From assembly GCA_025354795.1 (NCBI GenBank), contig JANXMF010000181.1, positions 1 through 32,964 of the forward strand: 32,964 nt of DNA, read 5' to 3'. The translations under genes were made by a program, and so were the position numbers. The notes below the pieces were generated by a model that did not search any database, had not been told where the DNA came from, and was given only the letters and a program-made list of their open reading frames with translations. Below, one piece after another: positions 27,910-32,964 of the stretch. Each line of letters begins with the position of its first letter. Position 1 is the stretch's first letter. Source of the stretch: Pseudobdellovibrionaceae bacterium. GTDB lineage: Bacteria; Bdellovibrionota; Bdellovibrionia; Bdellovibrionales; UBA1609.

Positions 27910-29820
27910 ATGGGAAAAATAATTGGCATCGACTTAGGGACCACTAATTCAGTGGTGGCCGTCATGGAAGGTGGAGCACCCAAGGTCCTCGTGAATGAGG
28001 AAGGCGCGCGCACCACTCCCTCCGTTGTTGCATTTACTAAAGACAGCGACAAGTTGGTGGGACAGATTGCAAAGCGGCAAGCTGTGACCAATCCGGAAAA
28101 CACGATTTACTCGGCCAAACGCTTTATCGGACGCCGCCTGGAAGAAGTGAAAAGCGAGTTGCAGTTCGTACCCTACAAGGTGGTGCAAAACGGCAACGAC
28201 GCGGGCTTCGAAGTGCGCGGCAAGAAGGTATCGCCCGAGGAAATTTCAGCAGCCATTTTGGGGAAACTAAAGAAAGTGGCCGAAGACTATTTAGGTCAGG
28301 AAGTCACAGAAGCCGTGATTACGGTTCCGGCGTATTTCAATGATGCGCAGCGGCAGGCAACCAAAGACGCCGGCCGAATCGCAGGTCTTGATGTCAAACG
28401 CATTATCAATGAGCCGACGGCTGCGGCGCTAGCTTACGGACTCGATAAAAAAGCCGACGAAAAGATTGTCATCTACGACTTTGGCGGAGGAACTTTCGAT
28501 GTCTCGGTACTGGAAGTTGGCGACAATGTCGTGGAGGTAAAAGCTACCAACGGCGATACCCACTTGGGCGGTGACAACTTTGACGAACGCATTCTGGTGT
28601 GGATGATCGACGAATTTAAGAAAGATCAAGGCATCGATTTGAAAAATGACAAAATGGCTTTGCAACGCCTCAAAGAGGCCGCGGAAAAAGCTAAAATCGA
28701 GCTCAGTTCTTCGGTGGAAACGGAAATCAATTTGCCGTTTGTGACTGCGGACCAGAGTGGGCCTAAACATTTGGCCATGAAGCTCACGCGCGCAAAATTT
28801 GAGCAGTTGATTGACGATTTAGTGCAACGCTCGATTGAGCCTTGCCGTAAATGTTTGGCCGACGCTGGCCTTAAGGCTTCCGATATTGATGAAGTCGTGT
28901 TGGTGGGCGGATCGACACGCGTGCCGATGATTCAAAAAGCCGTGAAGGATTTTTTTGGTAAGGAGCCCAATCGTTCCGTCAATCCCGACGAAGTCGTGGC
29001 CATTGGCGCTGCAGTTCAGGGTGGAGTGCTGGGCGGGGAAGTCAAAGATGTGTTGCTGCTCGACGTGACGCCGTTGTCACTCGGCATCGAGACCCTTGGC
29101 GGTGTCATGACCAAGCTGATTGATCGCAACACCACGATTCCCTCGCGTAAATCGCAGATTTTCTCGACCGCGGCCGACAATCAGAGCAGTGTCGACGTGC
29201 ATGTAATGCAAGGTGAGCGCGAAATGGCGGGCGATAATAAGTCGCTTGGTCGCTTTGAGTTGATGGGAATTCCTCCCGCGCCGCGCGGCACTCCGCAAGT
29301 GGAAGTGACCTTTGATATCGATGCTAATGGTATCTTGCATGTTACCGCCAAAGATTTGGGTAGCGGCAAGGAACAGCAGATCAAGATCACCGCGAAGTCT
29401 GGTTTGAACGAAGACGAAATCAAGCGCATGGTTAAAGAGGCCGAGCTCCACGCCGATGACGATAAGAAAAAGCGTGAGATGATTTCACATAAGAACAACT
29501 TGGACAATATGGTTTATCAAACTGAAAAGTTGATTCGTGACAATAAGGATAAGCTCGCAGCCGAGGATGTTCCCCCGCTCCAAACGGCCATCGATCAGGC
29601 AAAAGCGGTGCTCACGAAGACCACGGCTACGGCGGAAGAGTTTAAGTCCTCGCTCGACAGTTTGACGGCGGCCAGTCATGCAGCCAGCGGGAAGCTTTAT
29701 GAAAAGAGTAAAGCGAGCGGTCAGGCTCCAGACGCCCCTCCGGGTGCAGAAGGCGCAAAAACTGAGGGTAAAGCCGACGGCGAAGACGTGATCGATGCCG
29801 ATTATAAGGATGTGAATTAA
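27910..29820 (+). CDS. dnaK: Molecular chaperone DnaK (Hsp70)
   Basis: [78 protein letters not shown]; ends ...[11 protein letters not shown]. Confidence 0.98.
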   Translation: MGKIIGIDLGTTNSVVAVMEGGAPKVLVNEEGARTTPSVVAFTKDSDKLVGQIAKRQAVTNPENTIYSAKRFIGRRLEEVKSELQFVPYKVVQNGNDAGFEVRGKKVSPEEISAAILGKLKKVAEDYLGQEVTEAVITVPAYFNDAQRQATKDAGRIAGLDVKRIINEPTAAALAYGLDKKADEKIVIYDFGGGTFDVSVLEVGDNVVEVKATNGDTHLGGDNFDERILVWMIDEFKKDQGIDLKNDKMALQRLKEAAEKAKIELSSSVETEINLPFVTADQSGPKHLAMKLTRAKFEQLIDDLVQRSIEPCRKCLADAGLKASDIDEVVLVGGSTRVPMIQKAVKDFFGKEPNRSVNPDEVVAIGAAVQGGVLGGEVKDVLLLDVTPLSLGIETLGGVMTKLIDRNTTIPSRKSQIFSTAADNQSSVDVHVMQGEREMAGDNKSLGRFELMGIPPAPRGTPQVEVTFDIDANGILHVTAKDLGSGKEQQIKITAKSGLNEDEIKRMVKEAELHADDDKKKREMISHKNNLDNMVYQTEKLIRDNKDKLAAEDVPPLQTAIDQAKAVLTKTTATAEEFKSSLDSLTAASHAASGKLYEKSKASGQAPDAPPGAEGAKTEGKADGEDVIDADYKDVN

Positions 29821-29828
29821 AAGTTTCG

Positions 29829-29863
29829 TGGGTGAACCGTAGTTGCGGTTCACCCATTTTTTA
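29829..29863 (+). terminator. Rho-independent terminator after dnaK
   Basis: TGGGTGAACCG-N6-CGGTTCACCCA perfect 11-bp stem followed by TTTTTTA. Confidence 0.88.
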
Positions 29864-30493
29864 TTTCAGTTCGAAACCGTGCTGATCGTCAAAATACCAA
29901 ACTCCAGCTACACTAATGTAAGAGAAACTGTGGCTCAGGTCTAAGCCCACTTCCCCAATAAATTGCAGATTCTTCCATCTTTCCACTTGTACTTGGGTGC
30001 CAAGCGCCAGCTGCCAGGTAATGTACGTCGTGGTGTCTTGGGTGTTGGAGTTGCGGAGGCGAATGCCGATGGGCGTGGAGGCATAAGGCGTGAGAGTCGT
30101 GCTTTCGAGGGTAAACTTTTTACTCACCAGAGGCTCAGCGCGAAAGGTCAGTTCGGTGGCGTCATACCATTTGCCAAAGACCAGGCCGGCGTTAAAGCCG
30201 AGCGCGGGTTGATTCTCGACGTCGGGGATTGGCACCCACTTGAACATTCCTGAAAAAAAATAATCGGTGCGGCCAAAACCCGCGATCACGCGCGCGCCAA
30301 ACTCCTCTTGAAAACCGGCATCGATGATCGCGCCGATATTCACGCCTCCAGGGTTGGTGAGGAGCTGGGTTTCACCGGTCAATTTGTACTGACCCTTTGG
30401 CAAGACTTCACCGGTGTCGAGCACTTCGTAGTAAGCCCAACAAGGTGTGCTAATGAAGCCGAGCAGCAGGAGTATGCGGTTAAACATGTTCAT
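29861..30493 (-). CDS. Predicted outer-membrane/periplasmic beta-rich protein of unknown function
   Basis: Signal peptide MNMFNRILLLLGFISTPCWA. Alternating beta-like strands ending WYFDDQHGFELK. Start placed at 30493 rather than the longer ORF start because of the signal peptide. Confidence 0.72.
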   Translation of the reverse strand: MNMFNRILLLLGFISTPCWAYYEVLDTGEVLPKGQYKLTGETQLLTNPGGVNIGAIIDAGFQEEFGARVIAGFGRTDYFFSGMFKWVPIPDVENQPALGFNAGLVFGKWYDATELTFRAEPLVSKKFTLESTTLTPYASTPIGIRLRNSNTQDTTTYITWQLALGTQVQVERWKNLQFIGEVGLDLSHSFSYISVAGVWYFDDQHGFELK

Positions 30494-30569
30494 AAAAACC
30501 CCCTCGCCCAAACCATAGAGGAGAGGAAAGCGTTTGACAAGGATCACCAGTTCTTCAATCCTAGGCCGC

Positions 30570-31331
30570 ATGACGCCGCTTTCATTGATTGTGATCACGC
30601 GCAACGCCGAAGCGCACATTTCGCGCTGTTTGCAATCCGTGCCTTTTGCCACGGACGTGGTGGTGTTGGACAGCGGCAGCAGCGATCGCACCGTAGGCAT
30701 TGCTAAAGATATGGCAGCCCGAGTTTTTCAAGAGCAGTGGCGCGGATTTGGTCCGCAAAAGGCGCGCGCCACCGAGCTAGCAAAAACCGATTGGGTGTTG
30801 AGTCTTGATGCCGACGAAGCCTTGAGTGAAAAGGCGCAAAAGGAATTGCAAAAACTGTTGAGCAGCGACACAGCACCGGTGGCTGACGCCTATTCCTTTC
30901 CCCGTCTGAGTTTTCATATGGGACGTTGGATCCGCCACGGCGGTTGGTATCCCGACCGGCAGATTCGTTTGTATGATCGACGCCGTGCCAAGTGGAGTGC
31001 GGCGGCGCTGCATGAAAAGGTCGAGGCTGTGCAAATTGATCCCCTGCATGAGCCAATTTTGCACTGGGTGTTTCAGGACCTCAGTGATCAGGTCCAGACC
31101 AATGACCGCTATTCCGGCCTCGGGTCGCAGCTTTTACGGGAGAAGGGCAAGCGCTTTGGCCTGTTTCATCTACTCACTAAGCCATGGGTGAAATTTGTCG
31201 AAACTTATTTTTGGAAGCGTGGGTTCCTGGACGGAATGCCGGGTTTTATCATCGCGGTCGGGGCGGGCTACTCGGTTTTTCTAAAATGGTCCAAGTTGTG
31301 GGAATTTGAGCGCGTGAAATCGCCGCTATGA
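30570..31331 (+). CDS. Glycosyltransferase family 2 (WaaE/KdtX-like LPS-core type)
   Basis: LSLIVITRNAEAHISRCLQSVPFATDVVVLDSGSSDRTVGIAKDMAARVFQEQWRGFGPQKARATELAKTDWVLSLDADEALS, followed by a typical WaaE-like C-terminal half. Confidence 0.9.
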   Translation: MTPLSLIVITRNAEAHISRCLQSVPFATDVVVLDSGSSDRTVGIAKDMAARVFQEQWRGFGPQKARATELAKTDWVLSLDADEALSEKAQKELQKLLSSDTAPVADAYSFPRLSFHMGRWIRHGGWYPDRQIRLYDRRRAKWSAAALHEKVEAVQIDPLHEPILHWVFQDLSDQVQTNDRYSGLGSQLLREKGKRFGLFHLLTKPWVKFVETYFWKRGFLDGMPGFIIAVGAGYSVFLKWSKLWEFERVKSPL

Positions 31332-31377
31332 TTTCTGCAGTTGAAGTCGCACTTCGCCTTTGCTTATACTAAAGACT

Positions 31378-32577
31378 ATGCACACAAAAAATGTTTTCGC
31401 AGTTTGGATGATGGGGTTGTTTTTGTTCCTGGGCGCGCGGGCTTTTGCCGAGCTACCGTGCGAATGTCCCAAGCTGGGCTGCGACCCTTGTAGCATCGAG
31501 CATGGCATAAAATTTTACGCCGAAAAATGCGGGCCGGCAGACACCAAAGTGCGAAGCTGTGCGCGTCCCACCTGTGTGCCTGTTGAAGAAGCAACGGCCG
31601 CATGTCCGATTCCGCCGGTGGCCGGCTCTGGTCCACGCAAGCCGATCGTAGTGCAAGACACTCCCACCGAAACAGCGGCCGCTGAACCGACTCCGGACAA
31701 TTCGGCGGTGGGACGGGTGAAGGTCATTCAAGGCGCGGTTTCCATCGTCCACGCCGATGGCGCCAAGAGTGTGGTGACCAAAGACAGCGATGTCCACGAG
31801 AGCGACACACTTGAAGCCGGCGCCAATTCCGGTGCCATCGTAGCGTTTAACGGCGGCAATCAGGTTCATGTTCACGCCGACACAGCCCTGGAAGTCAAAG
31901 AGTACAAAGACTCGCAAGTCGAGGCCTCGCGCCGCACCTTGCTGCGCCTGATCAAAGGCAAAATCCGCAATCAGGTCGAGCAAAAGTACAACGGAAAAAC
32001 CAGCTACTACCGTATCGAAACCAAGGCTGCGGTCGCCGGGGTGCGAGGCACCGATTTTGTAATTGAGCAAAAGGAATCGTCGAGTTTAGAAACGACCGTG
32101 GAGGCGCTCAAGGGCAAAGTGGTGCTTACTAGCCTCGATGAAAGGACCAAGCGCGAAATCAGTAAGGGCGAGGGCGCTAAATTCTTCGCCAAACTGCCGC
32201 CTGCTGGTGCCAAGGAAGAAGAAGTTATGGAGGCCATCCGCCACGGCTCCTTCGGTGCTGTCTATAAAATCAGTGGTGAAAAGCTGAAGGAGCTCGATCG
32301 GACCTCGCGTGTCGACTTGGTGGCCAAGCGCAAAGCCCCAGCCAAAGAATCCGCGATCTGCGAAAATCCAAAGGGTTTCTTCAACCAATGCGCCTGGAGA
32401 TGCGTCGGCAATCCAGACGGAGAAAAGAAATGCCGCATCGATCTGAAGACCGTCAAATGCGTCCGCCAGCGCTGTAACGGCAACGGCGAGTGGGCCGAAG
32501 ACACACCGTTACCGGAACAAGCCGCCCGCATTTTGTGTCCCGCCAGTGGCGACCTAGTCAAACCCTGCGATTATTAA
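31378..32577 (+). CDS. Exported FecR-domain protein with Cys-rich flanking regions
   Basis: Signal peptide (MHTKNVFAVWMMGLFLFLGARAFA). FecR-like core (GRVKVIQGAVSIV...LLRLIKGKIRNQV...YRIETKAAVAGVRGTDFVIE). Cys-rich N- and C-terminal modules. Confidence 0.85.
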   Translation: MHTKNVFAVWMMGLFLFLGARAFAELPCECPKLGCDPCSIEHGIKFYAEKCGPADTKVRSCARPTCVPVEEATAACPIPPVAGSGPRKPIVVQDTPTETAAAEPTPDNSAVGRVKVIQGAVSIVHADGAKSVVTKDSDVHESDTLEAGANSGAIVAFNGGNQVHVHADTALEVKEYKDSQVEASRRTLLRLIKGKIRNQVEQKYNGKTSYYRIETKAAVAGVRGTDFVIEQKESSSLETTVEALKGKVVLTSLDERTKREISKGEGAKFFAKLPPAGAKEEEVMEAIRHGSFGAVYKISGEKLKELDRTSRVDLVAKRKAPAKESAICENPKGFFNQCAWRCVGNPDGEKKCRIDLKTVKCVRQRCNGNGEWAEDTPLPEQAARILCPASGDLVKPCDY

Positions 32578-32597
32578 GCGCAAAATGAATTGCGCTT
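32576..32597 (+). terminator. Terminator-like hairpin after the FecR-domain gene
   Basis: AAGCGCAA-AATGAA-TTGCGCTT perfect 8-bp stem just after the stop codon. The following T-tract is weak. Confidence 0.45.
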
Positions 32598-32637
32598 TGC
32601 ATGGGCCTTTTCTATAACGGACGTTCAGTTTTGTTGT

Positions 32638-32714
32638 GGTGGCCGTAGCTCAGTTGGTAGAGCATGGGATTGTGATTCCCAGGGTCGCGGGTTCAAGCCC
32701 CGTCGGTCACCCCA
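32638..32714 (+). tRNA. tRNA-His (anticodon GTG)
   Basis: Acceptor GTGGCCG/CGGTCAC (one G-U pair), D arm AGCTCAGTTGGTAGAGC, anticodon stem TGGGA-TTGTGAT-TCCCA, T arm GCGGGTTCAAGCCCCG, extra G-1 opposite C73, encoded CCA. Confidence 0.97.
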
Positions 32715-32798
32715 ATTTATTTCTTGGTTTCTCGGAAAAGTGAAACTAAGTGTCGAAAAACAATGGCGAAAGATTCTAGTCACTTGGCAATTTTGGGT

Positions 32799-32813
32799 GT
32801 GACGGTCCGTCAC
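32799..32813. repeat. Inverted repeat GTGACGG-T-CCGTCAC
   Basis: Perfect 7-bp arms with 1-nt centre, 84 bp after the end of tRNA-His. Confidence 0.8.
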
Positions 32814-32872
32814 TGAAAAAGCCCATAAAACACTCCATAAAACGCGTTTTGGTCTGATTCCGGTCTTCCGCG

Positions 32873-32903
32873 AAGTTTTCGCAAACGAAGTGAGCGAAAA
32901 CTT
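32873..32903. repeat. Inverted repeat AAGTTTTCGC-N11-GCGAAAACTT
   Basis: Perfect 10-bp arms, 11-nt spacer. Confidence 0.8.
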
Positions 32904-32964
32904 GCGGTCAACTTAGCTCAGTGCTGAGTGGAGAATCCCTACGGTCACACTGACCGAACGGGAT

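Noticed and set aside
31453-32070. 205-aa minus-strand ORF
   Set aside because: Antisense to the FecR-domain gene, whose signal peptide and domain support the plus strand.
32590-32813. Overlapping ORFs on both strands (GGRSSVGRAWDCDSQGRGFKPRRSPQ; GLNPRPWESQSHALPTELRPPQQ)
   Set aside because: Classic false translations of a tRNA gene; the locus is tRNA-His.
32907-32964. Possible second tRNA (AACTTAGCTCAGTGCTGAG...)
   Set aside because: A-box-like string only; no T-loop consensus or acceptor pairing could be built.

Overview
The window reads as ordinary chromosome from a Gram-negative bacterium. Gene content and style suggest Bdellovibrionota or another predatory-like Deltaproteobacteria-type lineage, but this is inference because no search was possible. 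Clearly recognisable genes are putA (truncated by the left edge), mutS2, lnt, an S8 subtilisin-like protease, a soluble-lytic-transglycosylase-like lipoprotein, htpX, an FMN-binding glutamate-synthase-family protein, clpA, clpS, a type IV pilin, dnaJ, dnaK, a family 2 glycosyltransferase, a FecR-domain protein and tRNA-His(GTG). No CRISPR array, transposon, integrase or complete prophage was found. The least ordinary items are: (i) a ~400-residue charged coiled coil fused to a C-terminal Hsp20/alpha-crystallin domain (4021-5562, minus); (ii) a protein made of two diverged tandem copies of an ~85-residue module (about 6402-7190); (iii) a candidate 37-aa Cys/His-rich micropeptide (2821-2934, minus); (iv) large exported proteins of no recognised family (13174-15749); (v) a FecR core flanked by Cys-rich modules; and (vi) structured repeat DNA directly after tRNA-His at the right edge.
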